The notes beneath the pieces were generated by a model. It worked only from the letters and a program-made list of their open reading frames with translations. It was not told where the DNA came from and did not search any database. From a virus: a stretch of 36,063 nt of DNA. The DNA lies in the IMG/VR virus record IMGVR_UViG_3300003873_000032, positions 1 through 36,063 of that record. The stretch is one strand, 5' to 3'. A program made the translations under genes and the position numbers. Shown piece after piece: positions 7,247 to 14,902 of the stretch; position 1 is the stretch's first letter; each line of letters begins with the position of its first letter.

Positions 7247-9405
7247 GACGAACAGCTTTCACAATGCTCCACCTCAGAGTTTTGAGATTGGAGGTAGTAT
7301 AGAGATTTAAGACCAACACGCTCAGCGTAGATGATATCACTAAGGATCTCATAAGCACTGTTAGTGTTGGTGATGTAAGTGTTAATTGATTGACCTTGGT
7401 CAAGCAAGTGCTCTTGACGGATAGCTGCTAAGTCATATAATGCCTTAGTAGGTACATCGAAGGCTAGCTCATACTTACCACGAAGCTTAGCTATTTGAGG
7501 AGCTAGCTGCTTGTTAGAGTAGGTACCAGTTTTCTCAGCTATTAGCTTTAGTACAGGTTCGATACCCTCAGTGGCACCAATGATGATGCTTGAGGTAGCG
7601 GTTGGTGCTATTGCAAATAGTGTTGAGAAGCGTGATGGAGTTGTTAGGTTTGTGCGTTCAAAGAACGGGAAGTTACCACGTTCACCAGCAAGTTTTGCTG
7701 ATGCATTAGTGAATATTGACTTCATAGATTTACTAAGGTACTCCATCTCACTTTTAGCCTCTTTGTCAGAGTACTTGATGTTTTTGCTTGCAAAGTGATA
7801 AGCTAAGTTGTTCATACCAATGCCTATGGCTCGGTAGTTACGATTAAACATTTCACCATCTTTTACAGGGTAGTACTGCCAGTCTATGAGGTTGTCGCTA
7901 GCACGCAACAGGTTGTAAGCTGAAGTAGCCCTCTCAGAGTTACTCATTGTATCCCACTTAGCAACATTGATGCTAGATAGGTTACATAGGGCCAGTAGAC
8001 CTGCTTTAGAGCGCGTAGTAGTTTCATAGGATTGAGTACTAAGATTAAGCATTAAAGTCTCGTCAAGGAGCTCTGAGGCCTCTGTAGGGAGGTGTATTTC
8101 TTGACAAAGGTTTGACTGGTGGATCTTCTGCTTGAACGGAGATTGCTCATTAGAGTTCTCATCAAAGAAGATATATAGGTTACCGGTTTCTGCACGGATC
8201 TTAGCTATTGCATAGCCAAGTTCAGCAGCTGTTACTACCTTTTCACCAAGGCCTAGAGCTTCTAGGCGTAGGTACTCTTTGTCGAAGTCTTCACCATATA
8301 GGGTTAGTAGCTTAGCAGCTATTTTAGGGTCGAAGAGTGTTATATCTTCACCAGCTTCTAAGCGGCGTAAAAATATACGGTTGATCTTGATAGAGTATTG
8401 TAGTTTACGAGCACGTTTAGACTCATTACCACCTTCGTCTTTTAGCTCTAGGAGCTCGAAGACGTCAGCATGCCACCACTGGAAAGTGGCTACACATGCA
8501 CCAGGTCTAGCACCTAGCTGGTTGAATAGGGTTATAACACCTTCTACGTGTTGGATAGTGGGAGTAGGACCAGAGGACTTACCAGCACGACCAATTGTAG
8601 AAGCTCTCATACGGAGATGGGATACATCAACTGCATTGCCCCCACCGTGACGAGAGTACTGACCTATATCGGATACAACTTTGTTGATTGATTCGCTATT
8701 GTCGGCCATTTGATGGAGGCAGCAGCTAGCCATTTGAGCATCAGCTGTTAGGCTGTTTAGCCACTTTGGAGTAGCTTCAGTGTATACGAATGTTGATAAG
8801 TCGTTGTAGCGTTGGATGATATAAGGTACACGTACTGAGGGATCCTCGTAGAGGAACCCTTGGATTGCTAGTCGCATGAAGCCATGTTGGAGTAGTTCTA
8901 CAGGGTTACCATTGATTTTGAAGCTGTACTTATCGAAGAACAGGTTGAGGCCTAGGTATGTTGAGTTGAGGTCTCTTTCAGGTACTATGGCATTGCCTAA
9001 AGCTACTATCTCTTCATCCGAGAGGATAGCTGTGATGTCGATAATTTTATCAGCATCTATTAGTGTTTGAATAACATCAGAGTATTGAGGATACTGACTA
9101 CGACGCATGTTGTAGGTATCCTTGTACATCTTTTGGAGATATAGCCTTTTGGCTACATCATCATATTGAGGAGTTATTTGAGATGTAAGGTTAGAGACGG
9201 TGTCAATAACCTCATCTACCAATACAGATACTGGCATACGGTCATATATCTTAATTGTTAGTGCCTCTGCTAAGGAGTCAGCAAGGGTAGTGTTATCCTC
9301 GCAGGCCCAAAGCAGTACATTGTACATCTTCATATAGTCGTAAGGTACAGCTTCGCCATTCCTCTTGATTACTAGATGTTGTTTGTTGTCTACGAGTTCT
9401 ACCAT
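7243..9405 (-). CDS. nrdA: class Ia ribonucleotide reductase, large (catalytic) subunit
   Basis: 720 aa, close to the family length. Residues 10-100 match a short ATP-cone (LVIKRNGEAVPYDYMKMYNVL), so allosteric control may be retained. Active-site features are the first cysteine in MASCCLHQM (228-229), N432-C434-E436 in SNLCQEI, and C474 in LALCNLSS. Substrate-loop residues SRHGGGNA and RPGACVATFQWWHADV are intact. The tail ends CESCSS (C715-x2-C718), a compact form of the C-terminal redox pair that is re-reduced by thioredoxin or glutaredoxin. It makes dNDPs from NDPs with NrdB for phage DNA synthesis. Confidence 0.95.
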   Translation of the reverse strand: MVELVDNKQHLVIKRNGEAVPYDYMKMYNVLLWACEDNTTLADSLAEALTIKIYDRMPVSVLVDEVIDTVSNLTSQITPQYDDVAKRLYLQKMYKDTYNMRRSQYPQYSDVIQTLIDADKIIDITAILSDEEIVALGNAIVPERDLNSTYLGLNLFFDKYSFKINGNPVELLQHGFMRLAIQGFLYEDPSVRVPYIIQRYNDLSTFVYTEATPKWLNSLTADAQMASCCLHQMADNSESINKVVSDIGQYSRHGGGNAVDVSHLRMRASTIGRAGKSSGPTPTIQHVEGVITLFNQLGARPGACVATFQWWHADVFELLELKDEGGNESKRARKLQYSIKINRIFLRRLEAGEDITLFDPKIAAKLLTLYGEDFDKEYLRLEALGLGEKVVTAAELGYAIAKIRAETGNLYIFFDENSNEQSPFKQKIHQSNLCQEIHLPTEASELLDETLMLNLSTQSYETTTRSKAGLLALCNLSSINVAKWDTMSNSERATSAYNLLRASDNLIDWQYYPVKDGEMFNRNYRAIGIGMNNLAYHFASKNIKYSDKEAKSEMEYLSKSMKSIFTNASAKLAGERGNFPFFERTNLTTPSRFSTLFAIAPTATSSIIIGATEGIEPVLKLIAEKTGTYSNKQLAPQIAKLRGKYELAFDVPTKALYDLAAIRQEHLLDQGQSINTYITNTNSAYEILSDIIYAERVGLKSLYYLQSQNSEVEHCESCSS

Positions 9406-9418
9406 TATTGCTCCTCTA

Positions 9419-9574
9419 TTAGTTTGGTATAGCTGTAGCTAGTGCAGACACCCAGTTGATTAAGGCATCTAGTAAGTCAATACCAGAGTTACCATCTAGA
9501 GTCATGATTATTAATAGGGGTAAGCCTCCAATGAAGCGTGCTCCACCAATCATTCTAGCTTTAGAAGTATCCAT
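9419..9574 (-). CDS. putative small membrane peptide (51 aa)
   Basis: An open frame of 51 codons begins MDTSKARMIGG and contains a hydrophobic stretch FIGGLPLLIIMTL (about 14-26), then an amphipathic C-terminus (LLDALINWVSALATAIP). It fills the gap between the H1-like gene and nrdA. It starts 3 nt after the upstream stop, but the SD is weak, so the real start may be the internal ATG at residue 8. It is shorter than most gene-calling cut-offs. No family is recognised. Confidence 0.4.
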   Translation of the reverse strand: MDTSKARMIGGARFIGGLPLLIIMTLDGNSGIDLLDALINWVSALATAIPN

Positions 9575-9577
9575 AGG

Positions 9578-9751
9578 TTAGGCTTTGTCAGCAGCTACTA
9601 ATGCAGCTCTTGTTGGAGTAACAAGCTTCTTGATTTCACCAAGTGATTTACGGATACGACCTGAAGTTGCTTTAGTTTGCTTTTGCTCGTAGCTATTGAT
9701 TTCAGCTAGTGCTGTTTCTAAGTGTTGTTTAATTGTGTTTAATTCTTGCAT
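9578..9751 (-). CDS. histone H1-like small basic protein (57 aa)
   Basis: The product MQELNTIKQHLETALAEI..., 57 aa, has a helical first half. Its second half, TSGRIRKSLGEIKKLVTPTR, follows the R-x-R-K-x-x-x-E-I-K-K-L-x-x-x-x-R pattern of bacterial histone H1-like (Hc1-type) proteins, also seen in phages. The expected role is DNA or RNA binding and compaction. The SD AAAGGAACACA is strong. It follows immediately after the structured noncoding block and its terminal stem, so the RNA block and this gene may share a transcript or be separated by that stem. Confidence 0.55.
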   Translation of the reverse strand: MQELNTIKQHLETALAEINSYEQKQTKATSGRIRKSLGEIKKLVTPTRAALVAADKA

Positions 9752-10221
9752 TGTGTTCCTTTTAATTAAAAGCTCAACGTAGCCAGACGGTATAATACCT
9801 ACTGGAAGAGGTTGAGCGTTGGTGCTATACTAGACTAAAAACTAGTACTGGTTTATGGTTGTTGCCTAATCACCATAGTAGTATCAGTAGCTATGACTGA
9901 ATCCTCCATAAGAGAGCTGCTATGATGCCTAAGGTACACGTCCTGAACGAACTCCAATAGTCTTTAATACCTAACCCCTGTCCCACTGGAGGTTAGATTT
10001 TGATAAGGGACTGCCATAATATAACGGATTGATACTACTCATTACTGACGCATTAGTCCTCGTCTATGGTTGCTCTACAATGGGCATTTGATTTTTAAAC
10101 CCTCTACTGGGGTAGCACATTACTGTGTTCAAATGGAGTCCACTACATCGGTGCAAACCTGCCCGCTGTGACACTTAGTAGTATATTACCTCAGAGTTTT
10201 TAGACTTCAGTGGACTGGTCT
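9752..10221 (-). ncRNA. 470-nt gene-free block with strong RNA structure (candidate noncoding RNA R1)
   Basis: No open frame with an SD is seen here, but several helices fit one minus-strand RNA. 10138-10144 pairs with 10209-10215. A three-way junction is closed by 10085-10091/10129-10135 and holds a hairpin at 10099-10113 and one at 10116-10127 with a GUAA (GNRA) loop. 9971-9978/9989-9996 is an 8-bp stem that needs a G-U pair only on the minus strand. A long terminal stem closes 9772-9817. No group I intron core or tRNA is seen. The class is unknown. Confidence 0.55.
9768..9817 (-). terminator. terminal stem-loop with short U-run, end of candidate RNA R1
   Basis: GCTCAAC (9817-9811) pairs with GTTGAGC (9778-9772), with an inner CCAG/CTGG and GGTA/TACC stem stacked inside. 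TTTT then follows, and AATTAAA. This is an intrinsic-terminator-like layout, though the U-run is short and the stem is interrupted. It could equally be the 3' structural domain of the RNA. Confidence 0.4.
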
Positions 10222-10305
10222 TTAGCCTCTAATTTGAGGAAGGGTGAAGATGCCTGCTAGGGTTAGTACTATGTAGATAGTTACACCTATTAAGATGTCT
10301 AGCAT
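10222..10305 (-). CDS. putative 27-aa single-span membrane peptide
   Basis: A 27-codon frame starting at ATG 10305 overlaps the stop of the DUF2158-like gene as TAATG, a junction used repeatedly in this genome. The peptide MLDILIGVTIYIVLTLAGIF... is almost wholly hydrophobic until a short TLPQIRG tail, as expected for one membrane span. The SD is weak (GAAG), so expression would depend on coupling. It could be chance, but the exact junction and the clean hydrophobicity favour a gene. Confidence 0.4.
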   Translation of the reverse strand: MLDILIGVTIYIVLTLAGIFTLPQIRG

Positions 10306-10469
10306 TAGTCTTTGGCTTCAACTACTGGTGTAATACACCTTAAGTCAAAGCTACCGACTTGCTGTACACCATTATTGTCAACCCATTTTACATCAGCCAT
10401 TGTATAGATTTCTGTAATGGTTAGCACAGGGCTACCTGAATTTAGAGTTACTTTGTCATTTATTTGCAT
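10305..10469 (-). CDS. DUF2158-like (YodC-type) small protein (54 aa)
   Basis: MQINDKVTLNSGSPVLTI... through VKWVDNNGVQQVGSFDLRCI matches the DUF2158 pattern: G/N-D-x-V-x-L-x-S-G-x-P-x-x-T-V/I, then a central W and an F-x-x-x-x-L/C strand. These are small beta-rich proteins of unknown function common in phages and enterobacteria. The start follows AAAGGACAATTAAT and lies 2 nt after the upstream stop. At 54 aa it is easily missed. Confidence 0.6.
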   Translation of the reverse strand: MQINDKVTLNSGSPVLTITEIYTMADVKWVDNNGVQQVGSFDLRCITPVVEAKD

Positions 10470-10470
10470 A

Positions 10471-10857
10471 TTAATTGTCCTTTACCGCATTAATGGTAGC
10501 ACGCACCTTAGAACTTTTATTCATCGACAACATCCTATCCTTTATTAGGACACCAAGATTTGTGTAGTATACTCTACGTACTCTATTACAATCATTACAT
10601 AGCCATACATAGTCTGTATCTACTAAAATCTTTTTAGCATAATCATGAGGACGCCCCGTGACTTTACACTTAGCTCTTTTATGCCACTTGACCTCTGCTG
10701 CTGATCTATGCTTAAGCTCATATGCTATACTTTCTCTACACCCTTGGATGAGGTCTTCACTGGCACTATATTTTAACCAGTCACAGTATTCTAGTATCTG
10801 TGTATTAGTGATATTTTTATCCTTTGTGATAAGTGAGTTCACTATTGTCTGTAGCAT
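10471..10857 (-). CDS. unknown protein with a possible zinc-binding C-terminal region (128 aa)
   Basis: The N-terminal half (1-60) looks helical. The second half has AKCKVTGRPHDYAKK followed by YVWLCNDCNRVRR; the cysteines and histidine (CK...H...CNDC) could bind a zinc ion. This layout recurs in small phage proteins of unknown role. It starts within the RNA ligase stop (1-nt overlap at 10857), so the two are co-translated. No enzymatic motif is visible. Confidence 0.6.
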   Translation of the reverse strand: MLQTIVNSLITKDKNITNTQILEYCDWLKYSASEDLIQGCRESIAYELKHRSAAEVKWHKRAKCKVTGRPHDYAKKILVDTDYVWLCNDCNRVRRVYYTNLGVLIKDRMLSMNKSSKVRATINAVKDN

Positions 10858-11939
10858 TAGTAGTCCTTTAAGGAGTTAAAGTAGTAATCTTTAACCTCTG
10901 CTGATATGTAGCGGCTGAGGTCTCTAATAAGGATGTTAGCCTCTAGTAGTTTAGGAGTTTCCTCTTTTACTACATCGGCTATTACCCATTTGATTACTTC
11001 ACCTAAATGCTTACGCTCAGTGGCATTGGTTTCAGTGATTGCTTGAGTGATACGCCATACAGGGGTTACAGCAGTGGCTAACTCTTCGTAGCGTTTGACC
11101 TCTTCAGGGGACTTAGTCTCCTTGGGGGTACGGGGTTGCTTAGGCTTACCACCGTGCTTCTCACCCTTTGTCTTAAGACGTAACATTGTACCGTTGTACT
11201 CACACCAAAGGTAAGCACCTTCACCAACGTTATCAGGCTTATTGAAGTAGTTAGCAATAGCTGATTTAGCTTCGATAGTTTCTGCGAGGTCTTTTAGGTC
11301 AGCTTCACATTGGATAGGGTTGTTAAAGTCTAAATCAATGGCGTGACGGCTAAAAGAGCTCATAAGGTATATTGAGTCCTCTGGGTAGACTTTGAGGCCT
11401 GTAGTAGGCTTAAAATGACTCTCAGAGGTATCGTTGTTAACTACGCGAAAGTAGTCGAAGATGTAAGTACCTTTGTCAGTTCCTGAGCAAGCAGCATTGC
11501 CGTTTTGGATGTTACCACCTGCCCACTCACAATCGATAACGATAGTATGGGTAGATGTGTCTATGTCAAATTTACTAACCAGTTGAGAGATAATACTTAG
11601 CCACTTATCTTTGTTTGACTCAAGAGCAGCAGCCATTCCATTTTGGTCGTTTAACAAAGTTCTTACATGATTTCTGCCATTGATCCATAGCTCACCTTTT
11701 GTATAACAAATACCACAGTTTTCACCATGTAGTTTTTCAGAGCCAATAAACCTTAATTTAGGCATAGGTAACCATTTAATAAGGTTATTCATAATGTCTG
11801 CTGTAACCTGCTTTGAATGGGGTGATAGCAAATGTGGGTTATCTTGCATATAAGCAAAAGCTACAGGCAAGGCGACTTGCCTATAGAGGTTGTTAAAGTT
11901 AGGTGTACTACCAAAATGGTGGTGTTTATTTATAGGCAT
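10857..11939 (-). CDS. RNA ligase, T4 Rnl2-like
   Basis: The 360-aa protein has nucleotidyltransferase motifs in RNA-ligase form. Motif I is SEKLHGENCGI, with K69 as the AMP acceptor (compare K-x-H-G-x-N of T4 Rnl2). The acidic motif III region is IVIDCEWAGGN, motif IV is GEGAYLWCEYNG, and motif V is LRLKTKGEKHGG. A Pro/Lys-rich linker (about 265-285) leads to a helical C-terminal domain. It joins 3'-OH and 5'-phosphate ends in nicked duplex RNA; phage relatives repair cleaved tRNA. The SD AAGGAGG is the strongest type here. It lies near candidate RNA R1. Confidence 0.82.
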   Translation of the reverse strand: MPINKHHHFGSTPNFNNLYRQVALPVAFAYMQDNPHLLSPHSKQVTADIMNNLIKWLPMPKLRFIGSEKLHGENCGICYTKGELWINGRNHVRTLLNDQNGMAAALESNKDKWLSIISQLVSKFDIDTSTHTIVIDCEWAGGNIQNGNAACSGTDKGTYIFDYFRVVNNDTSESHFKPTTGLKVYPEDSIYLMSSFSRHAIDLDFNNPIQCEADLKDLAETIEAKSAIANYFNKPDNVGEGAYLWCEYNGTMLRLKTKGEKHGGKPKQPRTPKETKSPEEVKRYEELATAVTPVWRITQAITETNATERKHLGEVIKWVIADVVKEETPKLLEANILIRDLSRYISAEVKDYYFNSLKDY

Positions 11940-11951
11940 AGTGCCTCCTTA

Positions 11952-12461
11952 TTAAGTAGGCATTCTATTGCCTTTTGATTGATTTTCAGCTGCTGTAAGT
12001 ATCTGTAAGTTTTGCCAGCAATGAAAGCCAGACACAGTTGTGCCTTGCAGTGGATATATGTGATCCACTTGGTGTGGTACACCAGTTAGTTCTGTAAGGT
12101 ACCTAGCATGTACATAGAACTGCTCTATTAACCATAATTCATCAGGATCGTTTAATACACATGAGGGTGTACGTTGTAGTTTAGCTGCAAATCTTTTAGC
12201 AGTGTAGGCATTAACTTTACCTTTGTTATTTTGCTTCCATTTACTATTGGATATGGCTTTTTTATCTGGGTGCTGTTTATGGTACTCAGCAGTCCTACTA
12301 ACCATCAATTGCTTATATTCTGCAGACAGAGAGTCTCTATACTCTTTATTATATGTTTTTTGACACTCTTTGCAGTTTGATGATAAACCATCTTTACTAG
12401 CTCTTTTCACATAAAAGTCGTCTAGACTTTTAACCACATTACACTTAGTACACCTTTTCAT
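11952..12461 (-). CDS. HNH endonuclease with N-terminal zinc finger (free-standing homing type)
   Basis: 169 aa. The N-terminus CTKCNVVKSLDDFY...CKEC is the zinc-knuckle found in many phage HNH proteins. The catalytic region is VPHQVDHIYPLQG, then FHCWQNLQILTAAENQSKGNR, giving the DH, central N and final N/K of the beta-beta-alpha metal motif. It cuts DNA, probably to spread itself. It is inserted between the RNA ligase and the ssDNA-binding gene with its own SD (AAGGAAGTTGC). No intron flanks are seen. Confidence 0.82.
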   Translation of the reverse strand: MKRCTKCNVVKSLDDFYVKRASKDGLSSNCKECQKTYNKEYRDSLSAEYKQLMVSRTAEYHKQHPDKKAISNSKWKQNNKGKVNAYTAKRFAAKLQRTPSCVLNDPDELWLIEQFYVHARYLTELTGVPHQVDHIYPLQGTTVSGFHCWQNLQILTAAENQSKGNRMPT

Positions 12462-12513
12462 GCAACTTCCTTATTTTTAATAGGTATAGTACACACTGTT
12501 AATATTTAAATGT

Positions 12514-12534
12514 TCCTGAGGGTAATTTTCAGGA
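12514..12534 (-). other. 6-bp intergenic hairpin
   Basis: TCCTGA and TCAGGA pair around a 9-nt loop immediately after the stop of the ssDNA-binding gene and before the HNH gene. The following minus-strand sequence is A/T-rich but has no U-run. It may be a weak terminator that insulates the inserted HNH gene; there is no stronger evidence. Confidence 0.3.
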
Positions 12535-12536
12535 GA

Positions 12537-13190
12537 CTACTTAGCCCCAGGAAATCCTGACTTTTTAACGCCAGGGAACCCACCAGTAGCTTTAGCAGTT
12601 GGAGCTGCTGCTCCACCTTTTGAGTTGCTAGATTTAGCTTTCATCCAAGCAGCTACTGATTCAGCATCAGTGCCATCGTATTTGATTTCACTAGCTACAA
12701 CGGTGTCTTTCTCTAAGCGAGAGCCAATGTCTTCACCTGAAAGTACTTCTGAGCCAGCAGCTCCATCACTTACACGGTAGAAGCGTTTAACGATAACGTC
12801 TTCACGAATCTCACCTTGGTATACACGGTATGAGAACTGGATCCAAGCTTTAACTGCTACATCATTTAATTCAGGGATACAAGATAACTCTTTAGCACCC
12901 TTTTTGAATGCAACTGTAGTTGGCTCTGGGTCTGATAACTCGTCTAGTCCTAGTGTTGAAGCTAATGCTTCTAGGATGTTATAACCAAATGTTGGTTGAC
13001 CATTAATGCCTATGATGTTGTTACCATAAGACATACATTTGTCGAAGAAGTAGTTAGCTTGAACCGCTCCATTTGCTGTTGTTGTGATCTCACAGTGTTT
13101 TAATGTTAGGTCGTAGATACCAGATTTACCAATGTATCCACTACCACCTTCTTTTTGTACGTTTTCTTCTTTTACGACAAGAAATGCCAT
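12537..13190 (-). CDS. putative single-stranded DNA-binding protein
   Basis: 217 aa, next to a Sak4-like ATPase and a RecB-like nuclease, the usual place for a phage recombination ssDNA-binding protein. The N-terminal strands (KSGIYDLTLKHCEIT, then QANYFFDKCMSYG) fit an OB-like beta barrel as in DUF669/SSB-like phage proteins. The C-terminus is a flexible Ala/Gly/Lys tail ending in two GFPG repeats (GFPGVKK, GFPGAK) instead of the acidic tail of bacterial SSB. The function is inferred mainly from context. The SD is AAAGGATAATC. Confidence 0.5.
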   Translation of the reverse strand: MAFLVVKEENVQKEGGSGYIGKSGIYDLTLKHCEITTTANGAVQANYFFDKCMSYGNNIIGINGQPTFGYNILEALASTLGLDELSDPEPTTVAFKKGAKELSCIPELNDVAVKAWIQFSYRVYQGEIREDVIVKRFYRVSDGAAGSEVLSGEDIGSRLEKDTVVASEIKYDGTDAESVAAWMKAKSSNSKGGAAAPTAKATGGFPGVKKSGFPGAK

Positions 13191-13227
13191 GATTATCCTT
13201 TGTTATGTTTATTATAAGCTAGAGTTA

Positions 13228-13890
13228 TTAAAGAACAAACTCTTGTGCTTCTATTTTTGAAGCTGTTAACTTCGCTATATGCTCATTGATGTCATAGTCT
13301 GCACCATCTACCGATTCAGCCATATCTTGTAGAGTTGTTCTACAAGGGAACTTCATTGATTTTTGGTGGATTATAAATTTACCAGTCTTCTTCTCGATGA
13401 AGATAGCATCATTTACTACTGACATCCAACTTCCTGCTTTACCAAATTGACCAGTTGCTGGTATAATGTGACGAGCTGTATCTGGGTCAAAAGTTGTATG
13501 AGCAACAATTACAACATTTACACCATTTGCAATTAGTACATCTTCAATGTAAGCATTCAAGTTAAGTGTGTCACGGTTGTTGTTCTTATGAATGTCAAAC
13601 CCTTTGAAGTTGTTATCGTTGTAAGCTTGCATAGTACTATAGAACTGTGTTACAGTGTCCATAACTACAGTGGCTGGGAGTTTGCCAAACTTATCTTGGT
13701 ATGCACCAAGTTTCTCATTGATTGTATCTATTAATGCATCAATACCTGCGTAAGCTGTAATGTTGACGTGTGGTACGGGAAAACCGTACTCCTTGCGATC
13801 AAAATTGATAACAAGAGCATCTTTAATTCCAGCAGCGGTTGTTGACTTACCAGTATTCTCAAATCCTGAGACTAGTAGTTTTATAGCCAT
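13228..13890 (-). CDS. Sak4-like RecA-fold ATPase (single-strand annealing/recombination)
   Basis: 220 aa, with Walker A GFENTGKST (9-17), a Walker B strand PATVVMDTVTQFY, and a VNVVIVAHTTFD strand with the polar residue typical of RecA-core sensors. AAA_24/Sak4 proteins pair with SSB and a PD-(D/E)XK exonuclease in phage recombination, exactly the set found here (12.5-14.8 kb). They promote annealing of single strands rather than full strand invasion. The SD is AAAGGAGCCCC. Confidence 0.78.
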   Translation of the reverse strand: MAIKLLVSGFENTGKSTTAAGIKDALVINFDRKEYGFPVPHVNITAYAGIDALIDTINEKLGAYQDKFGKLPATVVMDTVTQFYSTMQAYNDNNFKGFDIHKNNNRDTLNLNAYIEDVLIANGVNVVIVAHTTFDPDTARHIIPATGQFGKAGSWMSVVNDAIFIEKKTGKFIIHQKSMKFPCRTTLQDMAESVDGADYDINEHIAKLTASKIEAQEFVL

Positions 13891-13959
13891 AGGGGCTCCT
13901 TTTTGCGGTAACTATCCGCGATTGATTTGAATGCTTTTAATGACCTCTCAAGTCACAGA

Positions 13960-14799
13960 CTATGGACGAGGTATATCGTTCTTTTTAAGGCGATAATCAC
14001 ATGCTAATAAGTATTGTAAGTCCTCGTAGTCTTTAAAACATTGTACAGATTCTGCTATTAGCTTAAGGATACATTCGATGAAAGTGTAGGCTTGGTCATC
14101 AAATGGTAAGGTGAAGTTAAGGGTGCGGTACTCAAAGGGCTTTGCCTTGGTGGGTTGGATAGTGTAGCATAGCTCTACTTGAGAGATATTGATACCTTGC
14201 TGCTTTAGGATGTAGGCATAAGTGAATGCTTGGAGCTTGTATGCATAGCTGAAGCTTGATGGCTTCTTGCTAGCTGTTTTGTAGTCACGCAGGGTTAGCT
14301 GTCCTTTGGGGTTGTTGATGTCATCGTTAGGGATTGTTGAGGTGATGGCATCATAACTGCCAGCAGCCCAGATGCCAGGAAGTAGCTCGTGTTTGATGTA
14401 GCCCTCTGTTGCTATGGTGTTGGCTTGAAGGACGTAGTCCTTCATTAGAGGTTCTGCCATGTTACGCCATAGGTCACGAATCTTTTGAGTATCATAGTCT
14501 TCTTTGTTGTCATAGGTAGAGATGTAGTCATTTATAGCTGTTGCTAACTCTTCACTGTTGTGAGGGGTACCTGAGGATACTGAGTTTGCAATTACTTCAG
14601 CTACAACGTGAACACAGGTACCTAGAACTGTAGAGGTACTGCCAGTGAACTTCTTAGCTTCGCCTAAGAGGTTCTCACGGTACCATGTGGTTTTATCAGA
14701 GAAGAACTTCTCTATACCACTAGGGGAGATTTTGAAGTCACCTTTAGGTATTTCAGTCGAGCCATCATTGTAGGCAAACATTTCTTTATAGTTTGTCAT
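13960..14799 (-). CDS. PD-(D/E)XK exonuclease (RecB/Cas4-like)
   Basis: The start is ATG 14799 (MTNYKEMFAYND), five bases after AAGGA. The frame extends further upstream only through a TTG without SD. The product is about 279 aa. RecB-family nuclease motifs in order are a helix histidine in GTCVHVVAE, an aspartate in AAGSYDAIT, the catalytic LTLRDYKTASKKP (D-x-K), and QAFTYAYIL (QxxxY). There is no C-terminal cysteine cluster, so it is not a Cas4 Fe-S type. It probably resects ends to feed the Sak4/ssDNA-binding pair. Confidence 0.8.
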   Translation of the reverse strand: MTNYKEMFAYNDGSTEIPKGDFKISPSGIEKFFSDKTTWYRENLLGEAKKFTGSTSTVLGTCVHVVAEVIANSVSSGTPHNSEELATAINDYISTYDNKEDYDTQKIRDLWRNMAEPLMKDYVLQANTIATEGYIKHELLPGIWAAGSYDAITSTIPNDDINNPKGQLTLRDYKTASKKPSSFSYAYKLQAFTYAYILKQQGINISQVELCYTIQPTKAKPFEYRTLNFTLPFDDQAYTFIECILKLIAESVQCFKDYEDLQYLLACDYRLKKNDIPRP

Positions 14800-14902
14800 G
14801 TAAGTCCTTGTAGTTTCTTCTACCATCATCTGCAAAGATGCTGTGTAGTATGTGCATAATTTTATTGTCAAGCCATTGTAATGCTAGTCGTATGTCTATC
14901 AT
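14786..14902 (-). CDS. putative small protein (38 aa) between the resolvase fusion and the exonuclease
   Basis: ATG 14902 overlaps the stop of the HNH-RusA gene as ATGA and has a strong SD (AAGGAAGACAC). The 38-codon frame MIDIRLALQWLDNKIM... ends 14 nt inside the exonuclease gene. It exactly occupies what would otherwise be a 100-nt gap. It is amphipathic, with no known family. Confidence 0.5.
   Translation of the reverse strand: MIDIRLALQWLDNKIMHILHSIFADDGRRNYKDLHDKL

Noticed and set aside
9752-10221. Group I intron or tmRNA in block R1
   Set aside because: None of the P7/J8-7 signatures seen in the MoxR intron appear, flanking genes are intact, and no tRNA-like ends with an internal tag frame were found.
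14800-14871. N-terminal extension of the PD-(D/E)XK nuclease from a TTG
   Set aside because: No SD for the TTG. ATG 14799 has AAGGA five bases upstream, and the extension overlaps a small gene in another frame.
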